Source: Allobosea sp. AAP35 (lineage in GTDB: Bacteria; Pseudomonadota; Alphaproteobacteria; Rhizobiales; Beijerinckiaceae). From it: a stretch of DNA of 61,561 bases. Both the position numbers and the translations under genes were made by a program. The notes under the pieces are model-generated. The model saw only the letters and a list, made by a program, of their open reading frames with translations, had not been told where the DNA came from and searched no databases. Shown here piece by piece: positions 52,356 to 61,273 of the stretch (position 1 is the stretch's first letter; every line of letters begins with the position of its first letter). The stretch lies in contig NZ_LJHQ01000042.1 in NCBI RefSeq assembly GCF_001295925.1, positions 1 to 61,561 on the forward strand. The letters are read 5' to 3'.

Positions 52356-52580
52356 ATGCATGAACTCGTCCGCACCAACGACATCGTCCTGCTCGGCGCC
52401 ATCGAGGCCTTGCTGACCTCGGCCGATCTCGGCTGTCTGATCGCCGATCAGCATATCAGCGCGCTGGAGGGCATGATCGGCGCCTTCCCGCGCCGGCTGC
52501 TGGTGCGCGAGGCCGACCGGATGCGGGCTCGCGCGCTGCTGATCGACGCCGGCTTCGGCGGCGAGTTGCGCGATGGCTGA
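52356..52580 (+). CDS. DUF2007 small protein
   Basis: The 74-residue protein reads MHELVRTNDIVLLGAIEALL, followed by IADQHISALEGMIGAFPRR and RMRARALLIDAGFGGE, the DUF2007 pattern, possibly a signal transducer. Its stop overlaps the methyltransferase start by 8 bp, so the pair is coupled. The ATG at 52356 is the family start. Confidence 0.88.
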   Translation: MHELVRTNDIVLLGAIEALLTSADLGCLIADQHISALEGMIGAFPRRLLVREADRMRARALLIDAGFGGELRDG

Positions 52581-53373
52581 TGCCTCGTCTGGGCTCGGCG
52601 ATATCGGCGAGGACCGGCTTCTCGATGGCCGGTTGATCCTGCGCCAGCCCCGGCGCGGCCACCGCGCCGGCAGCGACGCGATCCTGCTCGCGGCCGCGGT
52701 GCCGGAGCTGGGCGAAGGGCCGCTGATCGACATCGGCGCCGGCGTCGGCACGATCGGGCTGGCCGTCGCGCTGGCGCAGCCGGCCCTGCAGGTGGTGCTG
52801 CTGGAGCGCGACCCGGACCTCGCGGCGCTGGCTTCGCAGAACATCGCCCTGAACGAACTGGGCGCCCGGGTCTCGGTCCTCGCCGGCGATATCGCGGGCC
52901 CGGCGGCTGCGCTTGGGCTCGCACCGGCGCGCTTCGCCTGCGCCGCGATGAACCCGCCCTTCTACCCGCCTCGGGACATCAAGGGCTCGCCGGTGCCCAA
53001 CCGCCGCGCCGCCCATGTCGCCGAGGGGCCGCTCGATCCCTGGCTGAAGGCCGCGCGACGCCTGCTGCAGCCGGGTGGGCGGATCGTGCTGATCCATCGC
53101 GCGCAGGCGCTGGCGGAGGTGCTGCAGGGGCTTGCCACCGGCTTTGGCGATGTTGCCATTCGGCCTGTTCATGCACGCGCTAATCGCCCGGCGATCCGCA
53201 TCATCGTGACCGCCGTGCTGGGCAGCCGAAAGCCGGCGGAGCTTTTGCCGGGCTTCGTGCTCAACCGGGCCGAGGGCGGGTTCACGCCTGAAAGCGAAGC
53301 CGTTCACCGGGGCGAGACGCGGCTTTCGATGGCGGCTGAAGGCAAATCGCCCTCCCCCGATCGGGATCAGTAG
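52573..53373 (+). CDS. TrmN6-like tRNA(Val) adenine-N6 methyltransferase
   Basis: The 266-residue class I methyltransferase has the SAM-binding DIGAGVGT (residues 53-60), LLERD for the ribose, and N127-PPFY as the catalytic NPPY-type motif of adenine-N6 enzymes. Homologues modify A37 of tRNA-Val, but some methylate proteins or other RNA. It is translationally coupled to DUF2007. It overlaps the convergent secreted-protein gene by 7 bp. Confidence 0.85.
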   Translation: MADASSGLGDIGEDRLLDGRLILRQPRRGHRAGSDAILLAAAVPELGEGPLIDIGAGVGTIGLAVALAQPALQVVLLERDPDLAALASQNIALNELGARVSVLAGDIAGPAAALGLAPARFACAAMNPPFYPPRDIKGSPVPNRRAAHVAEGPLDPWLKAARRLLQPGGRIVLIHRAQALAEVLQGLATGFGDVAIRPVHARANRPAIRIIVTAVLGSRKPAELLPGFVLNRAEGGFTPESEAVHRGETRLSMAAEGKSPSPDRDQ

Positions 53374-53723
53374 CGCGGTCCGAAGACCGGCGCTGGCGGT
53401 ACGAAAAGCGGTGGCGGCGGAACGAACAAAGGCGGCGGGGGCACAAAGAGCTTCTGCGGCGAGACGAGCGGCGGACCGCTGTGGCGCGGCTGCCCGTAGG
53501 CGCGGCGCGGCCCTCCATCGCCCGGCCGCACACCATACCGTCGCGAGCCGTCATTCTGGCGAAAGCCGCGCTGTGGTCGGCCATCGTACTGGGCCTTCTG
53601 GCCGAGCCCAGCCTCGGCTGCCACCACCTGTCCGGCGACGGGCGCCGCACTGGCGGGTGCAGCAAGGAACCACAGGCCGCCACAGGTGATCGCCACGATG
53701 GCGAGACGGGTCTCGCGAACCAT
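53367..53723 (-). CDS. Small secreted Pro-rich protein
   Basis: The 118-residue protein has a signal peptide (to about ASA-APVAG), the motif QVVAAEAGLGQKAQYDG, a Arg/Gly-rich middle and a C-terminal PPPPLFV tandem repeat. No function is recognised. AAGGA lies 8 bp before ATG 53723. It shares the Ala-Pro-Val/AG and QKAQY/QQAQY segment with the next secreted gene upstream on the same strand, so they are probably paralogues. Confidence 0.7.
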   Translation of the reverse strand: MVRETRLAIVAITCGGLWFLAAPASAAPVAGQVVAAEAGLGQKAQYDGRPQRGFRQNDGSRRYGVRPGDGGPRRAYGQPRHSGPPLVSPQKLFVPPPPLFVPPPPLFVPPAPVFGPRY

Positions 53724-53836
53724 GGCGGTCATCCTTCGCATCTCACGCGGCGAGCTTCAGCAACGGGGCCAACTCGGGCTTGCTCGAGCGGGGGCCGCAG
53801 CACAGCGGCCCCCGAATGCTTGGCAGTGACGCTGCC

Positions 53837-54139
53837 TTAGCGGCAGACGCGGACCGGGCGGACGACCCAGCCATAGCCGGTCCAGACGCGACGCTGGGTG
53901 ACAAAGCAGCGCGGGCGATAGACCGGACGGCCATAATAGCGCGGCGGGCCGTAATAGCGGCGCGGACCATAACGGCGCGGGCCATAATACTGGGCCTGCT
54001 GGACAAGACCGCCTTCAGAGGCGACGGTCTGGACCGTGCCGGCGGACACCGGAGCGGCGGTCGCCGGCGCGACGGCGAAGGCAGAGGCCGCGAGAGCCAC
54101 GGCACCGAAGGCCGCAGCGAGGATACGGGATGACAACAT
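53837..54139 (-). CDS. Small secreted Tyr/Arg-rich protein
   Basis: The 100-residue protein has a signal peptide (LAAAFGAVALAASAFAVAPA), then VASEGGLVQQAQYYGP and a tract of YGPRRYYGPPRYYG units, ending GWVVRPVRVCR. GAGGAG precedes the ATG at 54139. Function unknown. Tyr/Arg repeats of this type are common in alphaproteobacterial secreted proteins. It shares a motif with the downstream Pro-rich protein. Confidence 0.75.
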   Translation of the reverse strand: MLSSRILAAAFGAVALAASAFAVAPATAAPVSAGTVQTVASEGGLVQQAQYYGPRRYGPRRYYGPPRYYGRPVYRPRCFVTQRRVWTGYGWVVRPVRVCR

Positions 54140-54345
54140 GTTGAACTCCTCACCGACTTCAAAACCGTCGATCCGACTCAAGCGCTCGCCCCGAACGCCG
54201 CGAATCCGGCGGATGAAAACGAGATTATCGCAGACGCGATGAACAGAAGCTGTCCGACGCCACCCCCCTCCGACGCTTGACCGAAAGCCTCGCCAGCCCC
54301 TAAGCACGGCCCGTTCCCGCCTTTTTCCGGAAGGTTTCGACGCCC

Positions 54346-55290
54346 GTGTCCGTCCTCGCCTCGCAATCCGCCGCCGCCTCGCCCGCGATGGACCCGACCC
54401 GTTCTTTCCAGGGGCTTTTGCTGACTCTGCAGCGCTTCTGGGCGGAGCGCGGCTGCGTCGTGCTCCAGCCCTACGACATGGAGGTCGGCGCCGGCACCTC
54501 GCACCCCGGCACGATGCTGCGCTCGCTGGGGCCCAAGCCCTGGAAGGCGGCCTATGTGCAGCCGTCGCGCCGGCCAAAGGACGGGCGTTATGGCGAGAAC
54601 CCCAACCGGCTGCAGCATTACTACCAGTTCCAGGTCATCCTGAAGCCGAACCCGCCGAACCTTCAGGAGCTCTACCTTGACTCGCTGAAGGCCATCGGCA
54701 TCGACGTCCTGCTGCACGACATCCGCTTCGTTGAGGATGATTGGGAGAACCCGACGCTGGGTGCCTGGGGGCTCGGCTGGGAGTGCTGGTGCGACGGCAT
54801 GGAGGTCAGCCAGTTCACCTATTTCCAGCAGGTCGCCGGCATCGAATGCGCGCCGGTTTCGGGCGAGTTGACCTACGGGCTGGAGCGCCTCGCCTGCTAC
54901 CTCCAGAATGTCGAGAGCATCATGGAGCTCAACTTCAACGGCCTGGACGGCGACGAGAAGGTCACCTACCGCGACGTGTTCCTCCAGGCAGAGCAGGAAT
55001 ATTCGCGCTACAATTTCGAGCATGCCGACACGGCGGCGCTGTTCACCCGCTTCGCCGAAGCCGAGGCCGAATGCCGGACCCTGCTCGACAAGGGCGAGAG
55101 CGGCGAGCGCCACCTGATGGTCCAGCCGGCCTATGACCAGTGCCTCAAGGCCGGCCACGCCTTCAACCTGCTCGATGCGCGTGGCGTGATCTCGGTCACC
55201 GAGCGCCAGAGCTACATCCTGCGCGTCCGGGAACTCGCCAAGGCCTGCGGCGCGGCATGGCTGAAGACCGATGGCGGGGGAGCGGTGTGA
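54346..55290 (+). CDS. glyQ: Glycine--tRNA ligase alpha subunit
   Basis: The 314-residue class II synthetase subunit has [60 protein letters not shown] and the [14 protein letters not shown] motif. It binds glycine and ATP and works with GlyS. The GTG at 54346, with GGAAGG upstream, is chosen; ATG 54388 is possible. It is normally followed directly by glyS; here a DUF3800 gene lies between. Confidence 0.97.
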   Translation: MSVLASQSAAASPAMDPTRSFQGLLLTLQRFWAERGCVVLQPYDMEVGAGTSHPGTMLRSLGPKPWKAAYVQPSRRPKDGRYGENPNRLQHYYQFQVILKPNPPNLQELYLDSLKAIGIDVLLHDIRFVEDDWENPTLGAWGLGWECWCDGMEVSQFTYFQQVAGIECAPVSGELTYGLERLACYLQNVESIMELNFNGLDGDEKVTYRDVFLQAEQEYSRYNFEHADTAALFTRFAEAEAECRTLLDKGESGERHLMVQPAYDQCLKAGHAFNLLDARGVISVTERQSYILRVRELAKACGAAWLKTDGGGAV

Positions 55291-55334
55291 GCGTTGACGT
55301 TGCGGCGAATTCACGTTGCGGTGTGAACGTTGAC
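55283..55334. repeat. Direct repeat after glyQ
   Basis: CGGTGTGAGCGTTGAC at 55283-55298 overlaps the glyQ stop and recurs with one change (CGGTGTGAACGTTGAC) at 55319-55334, 36 bp away. It may be a duplication made when the DUF3800 segment entered. Confidence 0.75.
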
Positions 55335-55439
55335 ATGCGCATTTGCTTTTTCAGGCTTTGAGCTTATTTTCGGGGAGCGGTTGAGAGAGCTGCCTTCAGC
55401 AGTTCGTTGGACCTTGGTGTTCACTCGGCCGCATTTTTC

Positions 55440-56138
55440 ATGCATCTGCTTTACTTGGACGATGCCGGCTCGGTTGGAAATCCGCAGGAGCGGTTTTTCA
55501 TCCTTGCGGGCGTCGCGCTTTTTGAGAGGCAGACTTACCACCTCGAGCGAGAGCTTGATGACGTGGCCGGCCGGTTCGGCCATCCGCAGCCGAAGGCTCT
55601 CGAGCTTCACGGCAATCAGATGTTGGCGGGGCGCAACTTCTGGCGGAACGTTCCAAAGGCGGATCGTCGGAGAGCCATTGCAGATGGTTTGAACGCGATC
55701 AGAAGCCTGCGAGGCGATGTTGCTCTCTTTGCGGCCGTCATCGAAAAGGTCGCTGTTTCGCCGGAGGATCCCGTCGAGTTCGCGTTCGAGGAGGTCGCCT
55801 CCCGCTTTGATAAGAAGCTCTTGAGGCTTCACCGAAACGGGCGTTCGGAACGCGGCATCATCGTGCTCGACAAATCGACGATGGAAACCCGGCTGCAAGC
55901 TTTGGCGACAGAGTTTCGTTTTCAGGGGCATCGCGCCGGCCGTCTGCACAATCTGGCAGATGTTCCGTTCTTCGTGGACTCGAAGGCGTCTCGCCTCGTT
56001 CAATATGCCGATCTCGTTGCCTATGCGTTATGGCGACACTTTGAGAAGCAGGATTCCGAATTCTTCGACATCATCAAGAATGATTTTGACCAAGAGGGCG
56101 GCGTCGTGCACGGCCTGCTCGTCAAGACTGTTGGATAA
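55440..56138 (+). CDS. DUF3800 protein inserted between glyQ and glyS
   Basis: The 232-residue protein opens [20 protein letters not shown], the Asp-Asp start of DUF3800 (RNase H-like fold), with [12 protein letters not shown] in the middle and [20 protein letters not shown] near the end, including the Asp and Ser/Gln acidic residues typical of the family. DUF3800 genes often occur in mobile or defence contexts, but function is not proven. GC is lower than in the flanking genes. It ends 4 bp before glyS, so glyS may depend on it for ribosome delivery. Confidence 0.88.
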   Translation: MHLLYLDDAGSVGNPQERFFILAGVALFERQTYHLERELDDVAGRFGHPQPKALELHGNQMLAGRNFWRNVPKADRRRAIADGLNAIRSLRGDVALFAAVIEKVAVSPEDPVEFAFEEVASRFDKKLLRLHRNGRSERGIIVLDKSTMETRLQALATEFRFQGHRAGRLHNLADVPFFVDSKASRLVQYADLVAYALWRHFEKQDSEFFDIIKNDFDQEGGVVHGLLVKTVG

Positions 56139-56142
56139 AAAG

Positions 56143-58461
56143 ATGCCCGATCTCCTTCTCGAACTCTTCTCCGAAGAGATCCCCGCCCGCATGCAGCGCA
56201 AGGCGGCCGACGATCTGCGCAAGCTCGTCACCGATGCGCTGGTCGAGCGCGGCTTGGTCTATGAGGGCGCCAAGGCCTTCGCCACGCCGCGCCGTCTCGC
56301 GCTCCACATCGCCGGCCTGCCCGTGCGCGGCTCCGCCATTCGCGAGGAGCGGAAAGGCCCCCGCGTCGGTGCGCCCGAGGCCGCCGTGCAGGGCTTCCTC
56401 AAGGCTGCGGGGCTTGCCTCGCTCGACCAGGCTACGATCGTCAGCGACGCGAAGAAGGGCGACTCTTACGTCGCCATCATCGAGAAGCCCGGCCAGGAGA
56501 CGATGGCCGCGGTCGCCGAGATCGTGCCGGCGGTGATCCGCGCCTTTCCCTGGCCGAAATCGATGCGCTGGGGCGAGGCTTCCGCGGCCGGCGCCAGCCT
56601 GCGCTGGGTGCGCCCGCTGCACTCGATCCTGTGCACCTTCGGCGCCGAGACGGAAGAGCCGGAGGTGGTGCCGTTCGAGGTCTACGGTATCCAATCCGGC
56701 AACGTCACTTGCGGCCACCGCTTCCATGCGCCGGGCGCGATCACCGTGCGGCGCTTCGACGATTACGTGTCGTCGCTGGAGCAAGCGAAGGTCGTGCTCG
56801 ATGCCGACCGGCGCAAGGAGATCATCCTCGCCGATGCGAAGACGCTGGCCTTCGCCCAGGGGCTCGAACTGGTCGAGGATGAGGGCCTGCTGGAGGAGGT
56901 CGGTGGCCTCGTCGAATGGCCGGTCGTGCTGATGGGCACCTTCGAGGGGCGCTTCCTGGAGATCCCCGGCGAGGCGATCCGCGCAACGATCCGTGCCAAC
57001 CAGAAATGTTTCGTGCTGCGCGATCCCGCGACCGGGAACCTCGCCAACCGCTTCCTGCTGACCTCGAATTTGATGGCGAGCGATGGCGGTGCGGCGATCG
57101 TTGCCGGCAATGAGCGCGTCGTGCGTGCGCGGCTCTCCGACGCCGCCTACTTCTTCGCGACCGACAAGGGCAGCCTGCCTGATCTCGACACGCTGAAGGA
57201 CAGCGCAGAGAAGCTCGGCCTCGATCTCGCCAAGCCGCTCGACCAGCGCATGGCCAAGCTCGACAAGCTGGGCGTCGTCTTCCACGCCAAGCTGGGAACG
57301 CAAGGGGAGAGGGTGCAGCGCATCGCTGCGCTGGCGCGCGAACTCGCTCCTCTCGTCGGCGCCGATCCGGAGCTGGCCGAGCGCGCGGCCAAGCTCGCCA
57401 AGGCCGACCTGCCGACCGAGATGGTCGGCGAGTTTCCCGAGCTGCAGGGCTTGATGGGCCGCAATTACGCCGAGCTTCAGGGCGAGAAACCGTCGGTCTG
57501 CGCTGCGATCGAAGAGCATTACAAGCCGCTCGGCCCCTCCGACCGCGTCCCGACCGACCCGGTCTCGGTCGCTGTCGCGCTCGCCGACAAGCTCGACACG
57601 CTGGTCGGCTTCTGGGCCATCGACGAGAAGCCGACCGGGAGCAAGGACCCTTATGCGCTGCGAAGGGCTGCGCTGGGGGTTATTCGGTTGGTCGTTGAGA
57701 ATGGGGTGCGGTTGGGATTGTCCAGAACACTCCATATCGCCGGCGAGATATTCCTCGATTTCAAGGCGTTCGAAAATATCGACGCTATCACTCAGCAGGC
57801 TCGCAGTATCGAGCAACAAGGGTTCGGAAAGGTCGACTACTCTCAGAGATTGAGGGCTGCCGAACATCAATTCTCTGCGCCTGTAGCCGCATTTATCGGA
57901 TCTCTTGTTGCGATGGAGGGAGATCTCCTCGCCTTCTTCCACGACCGCCTGAAGGTCATGCTGCGCGATCAGGGCACGCGGCATGATCTGGTCGACGCGG
58001 TGCTGGGAGAGGGTGCGTCGGGTTCCGACGACCTCCTCCTCATCACCCGCCGCGTCGCCGCGCTCGGGCGCTTCCTCGAAACCGACGACGGCAAGAGCCT
58101 GCTCGCCGGCTACAAGCGCGCCGCCAACATCCTCAGGGCCGAGGAGAAGAAGGATGGCGAGGGGGCGTTTGCCGGCGCCGCCGACCTCCAGCTCATCGCC
58201 CAGGCCGGCCTGATCGAGGAGAAGGCGCTGGCGGTTGCGCTGAGCCAGGCGACGCCGAAGGCGGAAACCGCCGTCGCAGCGGAAGACTATGAGGGCGCAA
58301 TGGCGGCGCTGGCCGAGCTTCGCCCGGCGGTCGATGCCTTCTTCGACAAGGTGACGGTCAACGATTCCGATCCGGCGCTGCGGGCCAATCGGCTCAAGCT
58401 GCTGAACCAGCTGCGCGAGGCGACGCGCGCGGTCGCGGATTTCGGGCGTATCGCCGGCTGA
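56143..58461 (+). CDS. glyS: Glycine--tRNA ligase beta subunit
   Basis: The 772-residue subunit has [20 protein letters not shown] at the start, [11 protein letters not shown] and [10 protein letters not shown], then NRFLLTSNL and the C-terminal anticodon region with [20 protein letters not shown]. The ATG at 56143 lies 4 bp after the DUF3800 stop with a weak ribosome site. The stretch from about 57672 to 57925 has AT-richer codons (AGA, ATA, GTA, TCT) than the rest, though the reading frame is intact. It charges tRNA-Gly with GlyQ. Confidence 0.97.
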   Translation: MPDLLLELFSEEIPARMQRKAADDLRKLVTDALVERGLVYEGAKAFATPRRLALHIAGLPVRGSAIREERKGPRVGAPEAAVQGFLKAAGLASLDQATIVSDAKKGDSYVAIIEKPGQETMAAVAEIVPAVIRAFPWPKSMRWGEASAAGASLRWVRPLHSILCTFGAETEEPEVVPFEVYGIQSGNVTCGHRFHAPGAITVRRFDDYVSSLEQAKVVLDADRRKEIILADAKTLAFAQGLELVEDEGLLEEVGGLVEWPVVLMGTFEGRFLEIPGEAIRATIRANQKCFVLRDPATGNLANRFLLTSNLMASDGGAAIVAGNERVVRARLSDAAYFFATDKGSLPDLDTLKDSAEKLGLDLAKPLDQRMAKLDKLGVVFHAKLGTQGERVQRIAALARELAPLVGADPELAERAAKLAKADLPTEMVGEFPELQGLMGRNYAELQGEKPSVCAAIEEHYKPLGPSDRVPTDPVSVAVALADKLDTLVGFWAIDEKPTGSKDPYALRRAALGVIRLVVENGVRLGLSRTLHIAGEIFLDFKAFENIDAITQQARSIEQQGFGKVDYSQRLRAAEHQFSAPVAAFIGSLVAMEGDLLAFFHDRLKVMLRDQGTRHDLVDAVLGEGASGSDDLLLITRRVAALGRFLETDDGKSLLAGYKRAANILRAEEKKDGEGAFAGAADLQLIAQAGLIEEKALAVALSQATPKAETAVAAEDYEGAMAALAELRPAVDAFFDKVTVNDSDPALRANRLKLLNQLREATRAVADFGRIAG

Positions 58462-58474
58462 ACCTGCAGGAAAA

Positions 58475-58503
58475 GCCCCGGCCGGCCGAGGGCCGCGGGG
58501 TTT
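58475..58503 (+). terminator. Terminator-like hairpin after glyS
   Basis: CCCCG (58476-58480) and CGGGG (58496-58500) enclose a GC loop with further internal pairing, followed by TTT, 14 bp after the glyS stop. Confidence 0.6.
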
Positions 58504-58852
58504 CGCACCAATTCCCCGAAAGGGGATGCGCGGAGCCGGGTGGCGCGCGAGCTGTGCCGCGTGCCGATGTCGAGTGTCGATGTCGAGGTGTCGATGCAGC
58601 GCCGATCTCGCGCCGCCCGGCTCCGCGCGCAGGTATTTTGGGCGTCGCAGCCGCTCGTCCTCGATGGGGACCCGCAACCGCTCGACCTCCGCAAGGCCCC
58701 GCCCGCGACGGCGAAACCTCACGAAACCTGCAACTGCTCCCGGCCGCACGATGCCTCGCGACAGCCCCCATGGTCGGGTGCAGCGAAGCGAGCATAAGCA
58801 TGCGGGCGCAAGGCGGGGATAAGGCGCCGGGTTTATACCCGGCTCGTCGGGA
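58504..58852. other. Non-coding region with a short imperfect tandem repeat
   Basis: These 349 bp lie between glyS and the DUF421 pseudogene. They hold a GTCGATGTCGAG-type imperfect repeat near 58563-58597 and no supported gene. Open frames here overlap the glyS antisense and lack ribosome sites. Confidence 0.55.
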
Positions 58853-59340
58853 TCACCGGGCGCCCTTCAGCCCGACGCTCATGGTGCCGTCGCTTTCGAG
58901 AATGACGAAGGTGGCGTCCTCAACCTGCCTGCCTCCGGCCGAACGGACCGCACCCAGCGCCTCGTCGCGGGTGACGCGCTCGGCGCGCAAGGCGCTGTCG
59001 CAGAATTCGCCGTTGCGGATCAGCAGGCTCGGCTCGGACCGAACGAGCTTGGCGAAGCCCTTCCAGCGGACGGACATGATGCGACGAGAAACTGCATCGC
59101 AATCAGCAACGCCAAGGCAGCCGCGCCTTCGGCGAGCACGATCGATTTCTGCAGCAGGATCGCCGACAGGGTCGATCCGAGCGCGACCGTCACAACCAGA
59201 TCGAAGGCGTTGAGCTTGGCCAGCGTCCGCTTGCCGGACATCCGCAGAAACGCCACCAGCACGACATAGGCGAGCACGCCGACGAAGAGCGTCCTGACGA
59301 CGCCCTCCCAGTCCTGAAACAGCATGCCCTGCCAATTCAC
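58853..59340 (-). pseudogene. DUF421 (YetF-like) membrane protein gene with a frameshift
   Basis: The first part, from the GTG at 59340, gives VRTLFVGVLAYVVLVAFLRM, MSGKRTLAKLNAFDLVVTVA and LGSTLSAILLQKS, then LLIAMQFLVA: three helices of a DUF421 protein. After about 59085 the frame continues with unrelated sequence, whereas another frame gives SVRWKGFAKLVRSEPSLLIR, EFCDSALRAERVTRDEAL and FVILESDGTMSVG, the soluble DUF421 domain. Total length (488 bases) is not a multiple of three. It is either a real frameshift or a sequencing error. It lies downstream of two small hydrophilic genes. Confidence 0.85.
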
Positions 59341-59371
59341 GCGTCAGGCTCCCGCCGGCGCATGGCCCGCC

Positions 59372-59569
59372 TCACGCCTTGTCGCTGTCGCGCGGCAGCC
59401 TCTGGCCTTCGCGGTCGTCCTTGGAATCGGGCCCCAGGCCCAGGCCGCGACCGGCGCTGTCCTTGCCCTTGGCGCCGCCGAGGTCGAAACCGGGACGGTT
59501 GGTCTCCGCATCCTGCTTGGCCTTGTCGGCATCGGAGAGGGGCTGCGGCTTGATCTTGTCGATGCTCAT
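59372..59569 (-). CDS. Small hydrophilic protein, second of a pair
   Basis: The 65-residue charged protein begins MSIDKIKPQPLSDADKAKQD and has a Gly/Asp/Lys-rich end. No domain is recognised. Its ATG overlaps the stop of the preceding small gene by 4 bp (ATGA). Probably cytoplasmic. Such short disordered proteins are often stress-linked, but this is not shown. Confidence 0.7.
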   Translation of the reverse strand: MSIDKIKPQPLSDADKAKQDAETNRPGFDLGGAKGKDSAGRGLGLGPDSKDDREGQRLPRDSDKA

Positions 59570-59772
59570 GATGACGGCTCCTCACTGTTGGGCTTGGGCC
59601 GCCGGTTCGCCGGCGTGTCCTTGTATTCGTCGACTTGCACGCCCTTTCCGTCGAGGCCCTGGTCGGGTGGGCGTTGTGCCTTGTCGCGATTGCTGAGGAT
59701 GTCGTTCTTGCGGACGTCCTCGTCCTGCAATTCGGTCATGGCGCCGGTTCCGCTGGACTGTCCTGCTGGCAT
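59566..59772 (-). CDS. Small hydrophilic protein, first of a pair
   Basis: The 68-residue protein, MPAGQSSGTGAMTELQDEDV onward, is rich in Asp, Lys and Asn and has no hydrophobic helix. GGGAGG lies ahead of the ATG at 59772. It is followed with a 4-bp overlap by another small hydrophilic gene and then the DUF421 pseudogene. Function unknown. Confidence 0.7.
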   Translation of the reverse strand: MPAGQSSGTGAMTELQDEDVRKNDILSNRDKAQRPPDQGLDGKGVQVDEYKDTPANRRPKPNSEEPSS

Positions 59773-59885
59773 GGTAGCCTCCCTTTTTGGCTCCGCCGAA
59801 GCGGAGCGACATGGGAGCAACCCCTCAACCCCGGAAAAGCTCCGTGCGCCCGTCGATTCGGACGGCCGCGATCCCCAGCCCGGGA

Positions 59886-61133
59886 TCACTCCTGCCCGAC
59901 CTGCGCCGCCAAATCGCGCAGGATCGCGAGGTCATGCTCGAGGGTCAGCCCCCGGCTCGCGCGCTGCAAGGCCAGTTGCGAATGGCGGGCGGCATTCTCG
60001 GCAAACTCGGCGGGCCCCAGTCGCGAAAGAACCAGCATCGCCTTCTGCAACCGGACGCCGACCTCGACGACGCCGGCGCCATCCCTCGCGATCGGGGTGA
60101 AGAGATCGTCGAAGAGATCATCCAGTCCGATCGGCGGGATATGCACGCGGGGGAACGCCACCTCCTGCTGGGGATCGGCGGGTTCGGCCGAAATCGCGAG
60201 GATGCGGACCGCCCGGCCGATGACGTCGATCGCGGTGCCGGGATCGTTGATGCCCGGCGACAGGGCGCGCGAGGCGATCTCGGACAGGACGGAGGCGCCG
60301 AAGCGCGGGTCTTGATCGAAGGAGCGGACATCATCGATCGTGTAGCAGGCGCGGATCTCGCTCTCCTTCTCGGCGACATCGAGACCCTCGGCAAAGGCGA
60401 TCGGATCGACCGGCGTGACGAAGGCGCCCGGTGTCGCGCAGAGATGGATGCGACCCTTGCCGCCCTCGGCGATGTCCGACAGGGCCCCGACATCGAGATG
60501 CTGCACATAGCCGATCTTGGCGGCGTAGATCGGCCGGGCCGAAGCGGGAACATCGGCCGGCGGGCACCCGCCCATATGTGGCTGCTGGCAATGCAGGCGC
60601 ATCGCCTCGGTGGCGGCCTTCTCGACGCGCGCCGTCGTCTCGGTGACCCGGCCCAGGCGCGAGAGATGGTCGATCCAGCGCAGCAGCGTCACCACGATCA
60701 GGACGATGACGCCTGCGGTGACGACGAAGAGGACGACTCGGCCCGTGCTGCCATAAGCGCCGGTGCTCAGCGCGATGATGCCGACGAGGCTGTAAAGGAA
60801 CGACCCGATGAACGTCGCCAGGACGTTCTGGGTGGTGGTGTCCTCCATCACCAGCTTGGTCGCGCGCGGCGTGACGTTGCTGGTCGCCGCCGCATAGGCC
60901 GCCACCATGGTGCTGAGCGAGAAGGTCGTCACCGCGAGCATGCTCGAGGCAATGATGCCCAGCACGTTGTCGACGGCGTCCGCACCGATCTTGGTCGGCC
61001 AATCGCTCGGGATATAGGGCGCCAGCACGATGGCCGCGAGCGCCGTCGCGACGGCCAGAATGGAGAACAGGCTGGCGCGAAACCACATCCGCCGCGTGAT
61101 CTGGGAGACATGCCACAGAAAGCGTGAGGTCAT
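59886..61133 (-). CDS. DUF2254 integral membrane protein
   Basis: The 415-residue protein has an N-terminal membrane part (RASLFSILAVATALAAIVLA; VLGIIASSMLAVTTFSLSTM; NVLATFIGSFLYSLVGIIAL; VVLFVVTAGVIVLIVVTLL) and a large soluble C-terminal half with YVQHLDVGALSDIAEGG and SPGINDPGTAIDVIGRAV, the signature of DUF2254. The function is unknown. It is probably followed on the transcript by the two small hydrophilic genes (113-bp gap). Confidence 0.88.
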   Translation of the reverse strand: MTSRFLWHVSQITRRMWFRASLFSILAVATALAAIVLAPYIPSDWPTKIGADAVDNVLGIIASSMLAVTTFSLSTMVAAYAAATSNVTPRATKLVMEDTTTQNVLATFIGSFLYSLVGIIALSTGAYGSTGRVVLFVVTAGVIVLIVVTLLRWIDHLSRLGRVTETTARVEKAATEAMRLHCQQPHMGGCPPADVPASARPIYAAKIGYVQHLDVGALSDIAEGGKGRIHLCATPGAFVTPVDPIAFAEGLDVAEKESEIRACYTIDDVRSFDQDPRFGASVLSEIASRALSPGINDPGTAIDVIGRAVRILAISAEPADPQQEVAFPRVHIPPIGLDDLFDDLFTPIARDGAGVVEVGVRLQKAMLVLSRLGPAEFAENAARHSQLALQRASRGLTLEHDLAILRDLAAQVGQE

Positions 61134-61273
61134 GATCGGGAGTGTTTCATGCGGAGGTGTCCGGGAGTGAAGAGCTGAAAGGCCTTGGCATCACTAACGC
61201 AACGTCTGGTTCAGGGTTGCGTCGCCTCGTTGATCCCGCCGCAGCCGTCGATCGCGAAAGGCCGCCGCCCTCG

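Noticed and set aside
56122..58749. 875-residue minus-strand open frame
   Set aside because: Antisense to glyS; no family-like sequence, a third-codon GC shadow.
59020..59340. Complete 106-residue membrane protein
   Set aside because: The C-terminal segment after LLIAMQFLVA is unlike DUF421, and the expected soluble domain continues in another frame, so it is a truncated reading of a frameshifted gene.
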